This document shows, piece by piece, positions 50,994 through 61,659 of a stretch of DNA of 64,000 nt. Each line of letters begins with the position of its first letter. Positions within the stretch are counted from its first letter, which is position 1. The position numbers and the translations under genes are program-made. Source of the stretch: Haemonchus contortus (Eukaryota > Nematoda > Chromadorea > Rhabditida > Trichostrongylidae); NCBI GenBank assembly GCA_000469685.2, contig LS997566.1, forward strand, positions 31,738,996-31,802,995, given 5' to 3'. The notes under the pieces are model-generated. The model was given only the letters and a program-made list of their open reading frames with translations, did no database searches and was not told the origin of the DNA.

Positions 50994-53163
50994 TAATGCC
51001 TGTAACATCTTTCAAACAGGAACCGGCAGTTTCCAAATGAAATTCCATGGTGGTAAAGGGATTTAATCCAAAGATTTTACGCCCCCACTAGTTTTCTGCT
51101 ACCATATCTTGTCACGAATTCCACGCTCCTATTTCTCGTCAAGGCGATCACGTAGCGCTGGGTAGCCTCTTAAGTATAGACGGTGCACATAGCAGGTCTT
51201 CACGCAATCCACAATCTGTTCATCCAGTATTGCAGTTCGTGAAGTTCCCCGTAGTTACTCAGCAGATCCCAGGAAGAGCTACCCGTTTTTTTTTTCGGCG
51301 TAATGATCTGAATCTCCTCTACGGAGGGCTAGAACCAGTAATGAATTGGGCTCAACCATTCCTCTTTCGATTCTCAAAAAATTACAGCACAGCAACTCAA
51401 TGGATCTGGTGGAGAAAGAAATTGCAGGATCTGTCTCTATCAATAGACACGACCTATTTTATCTCCACTACTTGGGATTTTTAATCACATACTACAGAAG
51501 GTGAACCTTGACGAGAAAAAAGCATCAAAGGTGGACGAAAATGATGGCTCCATGGCGGCTAATTAAAAAAACCGCTATGTACTCCGCCCAGAAAAGATCC
51601 AATCAACATCAAACTTTTGTTTTTGGTCCTCTTATATTGGTGAGTATCACATTACTGAAATATAACGATAAGCGAGATTATTTACCTTAGGCCCCGGCAC
51701 CATGTTCATATGTAATAAAGGCTTGTCGTCCACAGTCCAACTGGCTGGATCACTGAAAAGCAGTTGTTTACGGCTCAACGATCACAAACAAGTCACATTT
51801 ACAAACATACAGTTACAATCAACAAGTTGCCACAATTTTGAAAGTTTGGTGAAGGGTATAAGGATACGACAAAAAAGTGATCAGAAGAGTATTACCTGAA
51901 AGCAGGAAAGATTGCCTCCGGTTGGAAGAAAACTTCTGAAAATATAGAACTTAACCAATAGAGGCTGTTAGTTTTTGATGTTGAAATCCCTAACAATCCC
52001 ATGCGAAAACTCTATTTTGCTCACTTATCATCGCACGCAAAGTCGTGCTTCGCCTTCTCCAATAGAAGTGTGCCGAGTGACTTAATGGACCGCAGTTCAC
52101 GATAATTTTGAGGTACCGGTTTTTATTAAACCGAAGTATAGATTGGAAACATTATAGTTCATCGGTAGTGAAGAAAGCGATTGAATTCGCCGATTTCGAG
52201 AAAAATAATGCAAAATAGTGCAGTACGGGAAAAGAGGTTGGGCGAGATTGCCATGATTGAAGGAGTATACGAGATTTCAATCACTGCAACTGCGCAAAGA
52301 GCTGACTACATCAAACCAAAACTGTACAAAACTGTCTTTCACTGTCGCTATGGGTCATGACAAGTTGTTTGAACTTCCTACATGGGTTCCCTTGTGATCG
52401 ATGCAGCCTCTACAGTGCCGGTGGAACTCATTCAAGGATACACGCGAACCAATCTTTGAGCCTCTATACTCCCTAACTAGGCCGTTTTCCGACTGTTAGT
52501 GCCAGGTATGGTATACGCGTGGCCTCAAATTCATCCTGTGTGGGGAATATCAGAAACCATTTGTATCGTGAACTGTGTCGCGATACAGCAAGCGCTCTCC
52601 TCTCATTCGAATTCGTAAAGTTGAAGCGGTTAATGCGTATGAGAACAACCACTTATATGGGGCAGCTGATGCGCAAGCTACTGAGATTATCCTTAAGGAC
52701 TGATTTGCTACGAATCAGTGGAACCCGAAGCATTGGAAGCTCTTTCTGGTGGAGCAACTATAACCCAGCAATTGATCATCATGAGGCTGCTCCAAACACT
52801 TTTCCCACCTACAAGAAAATAAAAGCAAACCTACTTTCTGGACTCTTTCGACGGGTACATTGCCATGGGCTTTTCTCACCCAAAACAGAGTTGTCTGAGA
52901 AGATGAGTGAGCCAACATGTGGCAGTATCACTGACGATACCTGTAATTCGTGATCGCTGGATCAGTTCAGGGTTCCATGGACTCACACAGTTCGTTTAAA
53001 ATAATAGGAATTTGTTTTGTTTTTGTTATTTTACTATAAATATCTTCTGTTTATGTTTACTTGCTCTGCTGGATTAGGTAAGTGTGGAGTTTTTATACAA
53101 ACCCAGGCAAAAAAGACTCATTTCATACAGCAAGTCTTGTCCCACCTCTACGACAGCTCTTAC
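50994..53163. other. Stretch without a supported gene
   Basis: Open frames at 51230-51484 and 52519-52953 (+) carry no motif I know. A diverged repeat shared with 8560-8960 lies at 52150-52500. Confidence 0.45.
52150..52500 (+). repeat. Diverged dispersed repeat, copy 2
   Basis: This is the partner of 8560-8960 in the same orientation. Shared words in order are GAAGAAAGCGA, a GGGCGAGATTGCCATGA block (CATGA after a GAGATT word in both), ACGAGATTTCAATC and GGGTTCCCTTGTGA. The class is unknown. Confidence 0.4.
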
Positions 53164-54337
53164 TTATCCTGGGAAGAAGCGATTATTTGAAGTCAGATGG
53201 GCGTTAATAGGATTGGTGTCATCAGTCTGTGTAGCTGGAAGCCAAAATAGACTTGCTGCGTTAGTGACAATCCATCTAATCCCCTTTTTTTGAGTTTATC
53301 CCCTGCTTGGATTCAAATTCCGGATCCATATTCGCCGAGACCAACCAAGCCTTCCACCCCTCCAGGGTTGGTTAATCGATACCGGACTCTTCTGGGAGGA
53401 TAAAAGCACTGACTTGTACATCGGCTAAACACGGCAAGTTATTTTATAAACCACATATATACGCATTCAATACGCCACTACGATTCTGGATGGAAGTCGA
53501 ATGGTTGGGCTCATCCCTTTGACGCGTGTAACGCCCCAGACTTCATGCTTTCTCCCGTTCATAATCACAGATAGCAACTAGACTGACGAGAGGTTTTCTA
53601 TTTCCATTCTCATAGTTAATCGGAAAGCAATTGAGCTGTTCAAATTCGTTTTTGATGAGTACGTCGTCTACTTATTTCGTCATAGATTCATTACAGTAAC
53701 ACTGGTAACTGTTAAATCTTCACCTGCATACTCTCGTCGATGAACGTGACAGTCTTTTTATTCTCTTCGAACACGATTGTGTCACCTGAAAGCTTTGAAA
53801 TTCCAATATAAATATGTTATGATCAAGGAGAGATAGCTGATTGAAGTTTGGAAGTAATTTTAGTAGTTCCTTCCCAAAAATAAAAAAGACATTAGGTAGA
53901 CCCACACCATTGGGCATATTTCGGGTGTTCATGAATACGTAGAAAGCCTTCTTACAAAATTATGAAGCAGAGTAGTCATGGTTGTGAACGAGTTTCAATG
54001 GGGAATGAGCCAAAGTCACAGTTCTACCAGGTAAGTTGTGGAAGGCTAAAATCAGAGTTCTCCGAGGTAGCTCATCTGGAGTACTATTTATCGTTGATGT
54101 GAGTCAAAGCAGTCTCTGATTAGGTCGAGTGATCAACTGAGGAATGTTCAGTTTTTTTTACGATCTTCAAATAAAAGCAAAGTTTATGTTGGTTTCCTCA
54201 CCTTGGCACGGATAGTCCTGATTGAGCCAATTGGACAACTGGCTTATTCTCATACTGGGAGCGAAAGTGAACACTCTACTTCTGACTCGCTCAATCTCCA
54301 ACGTAAAAATGAGAAGAATAATTGCCATTGATTGCAT
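53164..54337 (-). CDS. Candidate four-exon small secreted protein, unknown family
   Basis: Four minus-strand exons fit with consistent phases: 54337-54202, 53785-53724, 53635 to about 53569, and 53234-53164 (TAA). They give a predicted protein of 111 residues. The first exon starts MQSMAIILLIFTLEI, a plausible signal peptide, and ends in a DYPCQ segment. The second has DTIVFEENKKTVTFIDESMQ between a TTTCAG acceptor and a GTGAAG donor. The third has CFPINYENGNRKPLV. The last is Asn-rich and ends NRFFPG. I do not recognise the family. The donor of the third exon is ambiguous (53569 or 53584). A SINE sits in the third intron. Everything here is inferred from splice signals and composition, so transcript support is lacking. 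Confidence 0.38.
53305..53555 (+). repeat. tRNA-derived SINE
   Basis: It shows a B-box-like GGATTCAAATTCCGG, then CCGAGACCAACCAAGCCTTC, TGGGAGGATAAAAGCACTGA, CACTACGATTCTGGATGGAA and GGCTCATCCC. The head upstream of the B box is truncated. It lies in an intron of the candidate minus-strand gene at 53164-54337. Confidence 0.85.
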
Positions 54338-55326
54338 AAGACCTTGTGGGCTCCGAGAAGGGAACATATCCCTTAACGAATTCGATAAACCAGCGAATGC
54401 TCAAGAAGCATAATACCATAGAAGCGAAACAGCAGTAAGTTTGCACACACAGATTGTACCACATTCAAAACACCATTAATCAGAAAAGTCAACAAACTGA
54501 AGCATGACGTTGTACATATGGACTATCTTCAGTTCTTGGGCACAACAGGAAAAGATCGAATACTGTTCGCAAAAAAATTGAAGCAACGCTAGGAAATATT
54601 TATCTCCTCCCTATTGTCATAGCAGCTCGCAATCGAGCATATTATATCGAAGTGGTAGAGCAATATTTTCCGTACATGTACATCTAGATATTTCCATGTT
54701 CCTTTTGTGATGTAGCCATTATCGGTCCTTCCCAAATTTTGGTATTACTCTCCTAGTAGGAAGGCCACGATTCGCATGGAAGTCTCTTCATATAGCGACC
54801 TTAGTGTGTATGGTTCTCAATAATCTTTTAGACTTTTTTTCTTACTTATTGTGGCACTGGAATTACATGAAAAATGGCAAATAACAAAAAACATAAAAAC
54901 AGTCTCGGCTTGTCACAATCAGTCTTGATCTAACAACTTAATGGCACTTTGATGAGCAGAAGACTACCAAGGTTGCACGATCATGTCCAAACTGTTCTGA
55001 GTTTAACGGTGACCTAAAGTAGTGTGAATGGAATGCATCAATTGATTGTAACATAATCTGTCTGATGAGTCACCTGTAGCTGAAATAAACAAATGATGTA
55101 AACAATTAACGTCATGAAATTCAACACATTTACAGTTCTGGGACTGAAGAGAAAGAGGGGAAATGTTACTTACTTGCCTTGCTTACTTGCCTTAACAAAT
55201 ACAAATTTTCTCATAACGTCATTCACAATCGTGACCCTTTGGCCCCTTTAGTTTATTTGTGTTTCCGATTTTAATTCATGGTCGGTAAAGCGTGAGGTAA
55301 TGGATCGGATTCTGGCATTGTACATA
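54338..55326. other. Stretch without a supported gene
   Basis: AT-leaning sequence with only short open frames. No repeat or motif was recognised. Confidence 0.5.
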
Positions 55327-55852
55327 CAGTAACGCTCAAAAGTCTTCGGTGAAGTGGTTCTTCAGCCGTACTTTTCAGTCGTAACTTCTTTCCTACTGGA
55401 TCTAATCAAGCGAAATTTCTATACTCGGAGCGTGGGTGTATTGTGAATATTTACCACTATTAACCTGCAATCTGATCATGTTTCATATATTCCAATGAGC
55501 ATGAACTCAAAATCGACTGAAAATACAGATGATGGTCCTTCTAGAATCTCTTTCCTTTTTATCATGTCAAAAGTGTTCGAGCGGTAACGCCGATCACAAT
55601 AGATGAGAAAAACGCCCATAATGTGCGAATAAGTGAAGACGCCAACAACTTTAGTTTTAGCAAAATGTGCTACCGCAACAAACAGCTTACTCTACCTGTG
55701 GATATTGCAGCTTTGCAGTGTAATAGGGTTGGGTAGGGTGAAATATGCTCTAGTTGGACATATCCAAATTTCGTGTCATTCGGTCTATTAAGAAAAAAGT
55801 TGTGAACGAAAAAGCGTCGAAGCATTTCACCGAAGACTTTTGAGCGCTACTG
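55327..55852. mobile_element. MITE of Tc1/mariner type, copy 2
   Basis: It starts CAGTAACGCTCAAAAGTCTT and ends with the reverse complement of CAGTAGCGCTCAAAAGTCTT. It is 526 bp and flanked by TA. Interior blocks (for example GCTACCGCAACAAAC and GGGTAGGGTGAAATAT) are the reverse complement of those in the copy at 25862-26385, so the two copies lie in opposite orientation. No coding capacity. Confidence 0.9.
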
Positions 55853-56614
55853 TACATTGTGCTTTGCATCTACCTTAGTTCTGGTATTCTATTTGAAATT
55901 GATTTTTCAAAGACTGGGGGTGGGCTCGTGAAACGTGTACTAGGAACTATCAGGAACCAGTAGTTGAGCAAGTATTGCAAGGTTTGTAAGGCTAAAAATA
56001 CGTGTATCACATGTCACCACCTACTCACAACAACAGGGTCCAGCAATGCCTGCACACCCTCTTTTCCTTAGCCGTTGTAGTCTTGTGAATTACAATATCC
56101 TTGTTGGAGAAACTTGAAGAGAATCACTCCTTTTTCTGAGGCTCTCGTGGAGAAGTTAAAGTATGGAGGTGACGACCACCGAAGGGTTTGTTTGACTGGA
56201 TTCCAGTCAGTAGCCGCCCTGTCATCACAAAATTTCTAGACGTATCCGGCCCACTTGATCATCGATGCCTTATCTTAAGCAACACTGATCTTCGTTCTTC
56301 AATGGAGCGCGAAACTTCGTGATCTCCTCTGTGCTTGCATATCTTGGAAAACTCCGAGAATCGTCTTTTTTCACAGCACGCTGAATAATTCTGACTGTGT
56401 GTTAGTGTATTTGAGGGTAAGTCAACTCAGGAAGTGCTGCATAGCTGAAAAGAGGTGTTTTTGACCCTTTCTCTACTTCCCTTACATTTTTTGGGATGCA
56501 TATAATGCTCCTTCTGCTTGGCTCCCAATGACTGAAGGTTTCAAGACTGAAGGGACCGAACAGCTGTTAAGCAGACAAGCTGATCCTGATGGCATTTAAT
56601 ACGGGGTAAAACCT

Positions 56615-56909
56615 CTAAATGAGAACACAGATGGGAATGATAATCAGGGAACGCAAGATATGAAACATCAAGAGAATAGGGGAGGTGAAGCCAAAAGGAC
56701 TGACTGATCTGTCAGTCTCAGAACATTCAGTTTCCTAAGATTTTTGCGCTCACTTTTGTAAATCACAAAATGCCCCGTTTAGTTTTATTCGAAAAATTAC
56801 ACTCACCTCAGAGTTTTCAGTGAGTTGGTGCTCCCAAACACTGTAGTGAGGTTTTTTTAGCATCGGGATAGAAACTTGGCCATTCTCGAACTGACCAACA
56901 TTAAAATTT
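56615..56909 (-). CDS. Possible terminal exons of an unknown minus-strand gene
   Basis: Exon 56909-56807 (acceptor TTTCCAAG, donor GTGAGT) encodes 34 residues, with GQVSIPMLKKPHYSVWEHQL. The next, 56734-56615, begins in the same phase after ATCTTAG. It ends in a hydrophobic stretch (LRSLIIIPICVLI) and a TAG stop. The upstream exon is uncertain and adjoins what may be repeat DNA (57030-57180). I do not recognise the protein, and chance cannot be excluded. Confidence 0.25.
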
Positions 56910-58172
56910 CTTGGAAAATTTGGAAAATTCCAAAAAAAATACATTGCGCTACTTAATCAGGCTTACTGAAGCGACCGAAATCGAGAACAGAGAGGATCAG
57001 AACTGGCTCAGAAACTAAACAGTGCGCTTCTTTTTGATGAGTTTACTTGAAGATAACCCGGAGCGTAATCGTCTCAGCTACACCGTAAAAACCCTCTCCG
57101 AAATAGTGGGAAGAATCCCTCTACCATCCCAGCCAATAACGTCGTGAGCCGCCTACCGAGAGCCCACATTTATAGAAAGTTGCACTTGACGACAATCTAC
57201 GTTATTTTACGCCTCCATATATTAACCAAGACATTCAACCTGAGGATACTGTTCTTCTTCCGTTTCTCTCTACACATTGCACATCTGTTGGATCTCAGCA
57301 GTGCTTTTACATTGTTGAATATCAGGCAGTCTCCTACTTTTTGATATTTTGGCTGCACAAATAGTTGAAACGTAAATGGTGTCAGCTGTCTTTAGGAAAA
57401 AATTCTTCTACCACACAGTATCCAGGACAACAATTCCCACTTGACTATGACAGAGATAGAAAGAGAAATTTAAAGGGTACCAGGCTGACATGAATCACAT
57501 AGAATCACTTATTAGATGTGACACGATAGTGTTATGTAGTGAAGAAAAGAGTATGAAAATGGAAAACCCGCGTCTCTTTAATTATGAACCTTATCCCTGC
57601 AGAACCCTTCAAAGGCAGTTGTAAATTGGAGATTTTGATTCTGCATGACCAACGAAACATTCTACTGCTCAGTTTGAAGAAACCACCATAGATCCAATTA
57701 GCTCAAAAGAGCAATTGAATGCTATGAATTAAACAGGCTGAGGTTATTGATACCATGAAAAACATCAAGTCATAGTTTGTTTTGTAAATGCGTTGGCTGT
57801 TTTGTCAGATTCGTAGGTTCTCCCTTATGTTCTTATTTGTGCGATAATGGCAGTAGATGTTTATTATGGAATTTATCAAGGAACGCAAAAGTTTCTCAAT
57901 CTGACAGTCGTTCTCTAACTAACACAGTAACCCTAATATGTTATTCTACTCCACCTCGCTTTATTACTCCGATTACTGGTGATCTTGCCAAGATTGAGAG
58001 TGCAGTGAAGACCTTTGTTATAGATATCGAAAGAAAATTGTTGGTAACTGGCTCTGCATCCGTTGCAGCTGTTTGCGCAGCCTATTAATATTTGACAGTG
58101 CAAAAACTTTATCGATATATAATAATATAAAAGCTCTGCCAGAAATGAGCAGACAGGCATCCGACTTGAGCA

Positions 58173-59309
58173 ATGTTCGTGGTTGTCGCAGCGTTCCAAA
58201 TAGTAAGTGTAGAGCTTCATTCAGCAGGGACAATGTAATCTATGCCTGAGTGATTCGTTTCATTTCAGGTGCTTCTAAGCTCAGCTGTACTTGCTGGTAA
58301 GTATCATATCATGACATTTACCCTTATTCGAGAATGCTAATCATATAATTATATATTTTCAAGATCGATGCAATCTCAAGAATGGAATGACAGATGACGT
58401 CAGAGATGTGTTTCTCAATAGACATAACGAATATCGGTCAGTGTTCGCTGAGCAACGAAATACAATTGAGTCTCAAGCGAGTTAGAAATTTCAGATCGCA
58501 GGTCGCAAGAGGTCTCGCCAAAGACAGGCAAGGTGGTACTACACCAACGGCCGGAAAAATGGCGAGGATGGTAAATTTGCACCAAATTCTACTGTGCCTT
58601 TCAACAATGCGCATGAAATTTGGTGAACCAACGCAGTATATTTCAGAGCTACGATTGCAAACTCGAAGAAAGTATGATGAAATGGCTAAATAAATGCATA
58701 TTTCGAGACTCTAAAAGCGGAAACGGAGAGAACATTTGGTTGTCAACTGACACCCGTTTGAACAACACGCACGCTGCGACCATGGTGAGTATCGGAGTTG
58801 AGAGGATTCTTGCCGGGGCTATTGATGCTTCTTTGCAGAGCACCAAAATATGGTTCAGCGAATTAGAAACCAAAGGCATTGGGAAAGAAAACATACTGAC
58901 TGAGCAGGTATTTAACCGAGGCGTTGGACATTATACGCAGGTAAGTCCACAAGTGAGCAACAAATACAGATATTTATCGAAGCTCAGCTAATTCTAGATG
59001 GTTTGGCAGTCAAGTAGAAAAATTGGATGTGGCGTGAAAGTCTGTGCAAAATTTGTGCTTGCAGGTTGCCAGTACCAAAAACGGTGAGTTTATACAAGTT
59101 GAAGGTTTCTTCGTTCTCTCGAATTTCTGTGACACGATTGTAGCATTTCCGTAGAATGATCTCTCACAGAATCCTCGCTTTCGTAGGAAACTGTTTTCAG
59201 AGGGAATTTAATTGGAGCCGACATCTACGAGAAAGGCGCTGTATGCTCAATGTGCAACTGTCAGCAGTGCCGTTGCAACAAAAAGGAAGGTCTTTGTGAT
59301 GCCCCTTAA
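58173..59309 (+). CDS. Secreted SCP/TAPS (ASP-like, CAP domain) protein, copy A
   Basis: This is a secreted CAP-superfamily protein of the Ancylostoma-secreted-protein group, with one CAP domain. Its 213 residues come from eight exons: 58173-58202, 58269-58296, 58364-58436, 58495-58570, 58647-58784, 58839-58940, 58998-59083 and 59201-59309. All phases agree. The signal peptide is MFVVVAAFQIVLLSSAVLA. Domain landmarks are FLNRHNEYRSQVARGLAKD (first His), NGENIWLS (acidic residue), and GHYTQMVW (CAP signature 1 across exons 6/7, second His). These are followed by IGCGV, YQKRGN (signature 2) and a Cys-rich tail, VCSMCNCQQCRC. The exon 5/6 intron is only 54 bases and is open in frame; removing it fits the family better, but retention would not break the protein. 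Such proteins are abundant in secretions of parasitic strongylids; the exact role is unknown. Confidence 0.93.
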
Positions 59310-59317
59310 GTGATGGC

Positions 59318-59323
59318 AATAAA
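59318..59323 (+). promoter_or_regulatory. Polyadenylation signal AATAAA, copy A
   Basis: AATAAA starts nine bases after the TAA stop of the SCP/TAPS gene, giving an unusually short 3' untranslated region. Confidence 0.6.
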
Positions 59324-60264
59324 TTTTGCTATGACCTGTTGGCTTTCTTATCAGATTTGTAGCAATAAAAGCTATACCTGAAAAACATTCTCATGAGTTA
59401 TGAAAGATCGGACGAAGTCTGAGTTCGTCATATCAAGGTTTACCCTCATGCAGAATCCTGTGACGCAATAAAATATGTGGTACGCATCTAAATCTACAAT
59501 CAATTGGCCCTAGAATAGCAGTAACTGAGACGAAACTAGAAAACGAAGATCATGATATTTAGACTATTGAGTTCGACATGGGAAAGGATTCTGATACCGT
59601 CGAGCAGAAGCGGTACTTGCATCCTCGGACAACCAGTTGTACGGTCTGGTTCCGAATCGGGCTACAGCCTACCAATAGAGGCAGATTAAACTCTGGAGCC
59701 GCCTAGCTAACTACTCAGGTTGCACACTGCCCGCACATCAGGGTACGGCACGCTACCCATTTGCTAAAAGCGTGAATATGAACGGGCCTCATTTATCTGA
59801 CCCCAAAGGAGCCCAACTGTAGCAGCATTGGATGGGACCGATCTAGAGGACTGCTAAAAACTCGGAGGCATAGACAGCTGTTTTGAAAGTGAATAACAAT
59901 GATGCCGGTGTGTACTTAACTGCATTAACTCTATGTAGCGTCGGAGTTGTGTTTAGAAGACCTGACGATGTAAATTATGAAGGTTATGTGCGGTATCACC
60001 GAAACAGCTGAGAGGAGAAGGCACCGATCGCTCACGCCGTTCTAGAGACTTAAAAAGCACTGTCTCTTAGACTTGTGACAGCAGAGGCGTCAGAGCCGTA
60101 GGTGTAACGGTCAATGCACACTCGCCCATGATAATCCTTACCGAAATATGGCAATTCAGATCTGTCCTCCGTGATTGATGAAATCTGAGTGAACCCAGCT
60201 TTAAAATCTTATTTGTCAGTGCAAAAACATCAAGCTACGAATAAGGGGAGCTGAAACTTTTTGG

Positions 60265-60859
60265 CATCAAGGTCATAGTCGGTGATTTCAACCCCATGAC
60301 TGCTGCAAACTTCAAAAATGGAACTTTGAAACCGCCATCAACTCGGATTACTCGGCTTCCTTATAAGAAGTGGAATACAGACGATTTTGGCAATTATGAC
60401 TTGATTCACCTAGCATCTAAATGAATCAACAGATTTCGGACCGTAATCTGTTCGCCGTCTGTAATCTGTATACTATTCTCTCGACACATACCTATAAGAT
60501 TTGGAAAAATGGGGCTTTTAAAACGGTAAAATATTACCGTAAAAATACCATATTTAAATTTTGACGAAACCCAGTGAGGTATCGCAAGATCATAGGATGT
60601 CGTTACGATTGACCTCCGTCGCCTTTAAGGGCGCAGTTCACAACAAAAATGGTTTTTTATGTTTCTCTACAGTGTAAATCTGTGACCCTCAAGAATAGCA
60701 CCTTGGACGATGTCGGATAGAAAAAAGGTCTAGATAGGCCTCTACTTCCTGAAATTTGCAGCTCTCCACGACAGTCTAGGGGTTGTAACCATTGAAACCA
60801 CCGACGATGACCTTGGTGAAATGAGGTCCTCCCCATCCTGCTTTGTTAGGTCTATCTAT
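60265..60859. other. Palindrome spacer with RTE-like endonuclease relic
   Basis: This 595-bp single-copy spacer lies between the arms. On the plus strand 60243-60422 is open for about 60 codons and contains FGIKVIVGDFNPMTAANF. That resembles the VGDFNA block of the endonuclease domain in RTE-type non-LTR retrotransposons. The rest is too decayed to assign. A small AT foldback (ACGGTAAAATATTACCGT) lies near 60524-60541. Confidence 0.4.
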
Positions 60860-61645
60860 CCAAAAAGTTTTAGCTCCTCTTCTTCGTAGCTTGATGTTTT
60901 TGCACTGACAAATAAGATTTTGAAGCTGGAAGCGTGAGCGATCGGTGCCTTCTCCTCTCAGCTGTTTCGGTGATACCGCACATAACCTTCATAATTTACA
61001 TCGTCAGGTCTTCTAAACACAACTCCGACGCTACATAGAGTTAATGCAGTTAAGTACACACCGGCATCATTGTTATTCACTTTCAAAACAGCTGTCTATG
61101 CCTCCGAGTTTTTAGCAGTCCTCTAGATCGGTCCCATCCAATGCTGCTACAGTTGGGCTCCTTTGGGGTCAGATAAATGAGGCCCGTTCATATTCACGCT
61201 TTTAGCAAATGGGTAGCGTGCCGTACCCTGATGTGCGGGCAGTGTGCAACCTGAGTAGTTAGCTAGGCGGCTCCAGAGTTTAATCTGCCTCTATTGGTAG
61301 GCTGTAGCCCGATTCGGAACCAGACCGTACAACTGGTTGTCCGAGGATGCAAGTACCGCTTCTGCTCGACGGTATCAGAATCCTTTCCCATGTCGAACTC
61401 AATAGTCTAAATATCATGATCTTCGTTTTCTAGTTTCGTCTCAGTTACTGCTATTCTAGGGCCAATTGATTGTAGATTTAGATGCGTACCACATATTTTA
61501 TTGCGTCACAGGATTCTGCATGAGGGTAAACCTTGATATGACGAACTCAGACTTCGTCCGATCTTTCATAACTCATGAGAATGTTTTTCAGGTATAGCTT
61601 TTATTGCTACAAATCTGATAAGAAAGCCAACAGGTCATAGCAAAA

Positions 61646-61651
61646 TTTATT
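61646..61651 (-). promoter_or_regulatory. Polyadenylation signal AATAAA, copy B
   Basis: This is the mirror image of the signal at 59318-59323, just after the stop of the minus-strand SCP/TAPS gene. Confidence 0.6.
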
Positions 61652-61659
61652 GCCATCAC

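Larger units (their letters stand above)
57278..60264 (+). repeat. Left arm of large palindrome
   Basis: This arm is the reverse complement of 60860-63693. Paired positions sum to 120969 throughout 57777-59323, so there are no net gaps across the gene. Differences are few in and around the gene and commoner in the outermost 150 bases. A block at 60038-60192, about 155 bases, exists only in this arm. The arm carries one SCP/TAPS gene with about 0.9 kb upstream. Confidence 0.95.

Noticed and set aside
57777..58088. Open frame conserved in both palindrome arms (also 62881-63192)
   Set aside because: Conservation is explained by the palindrome itself. It lies upstream of the SCP/TAPS start and has no known domain.
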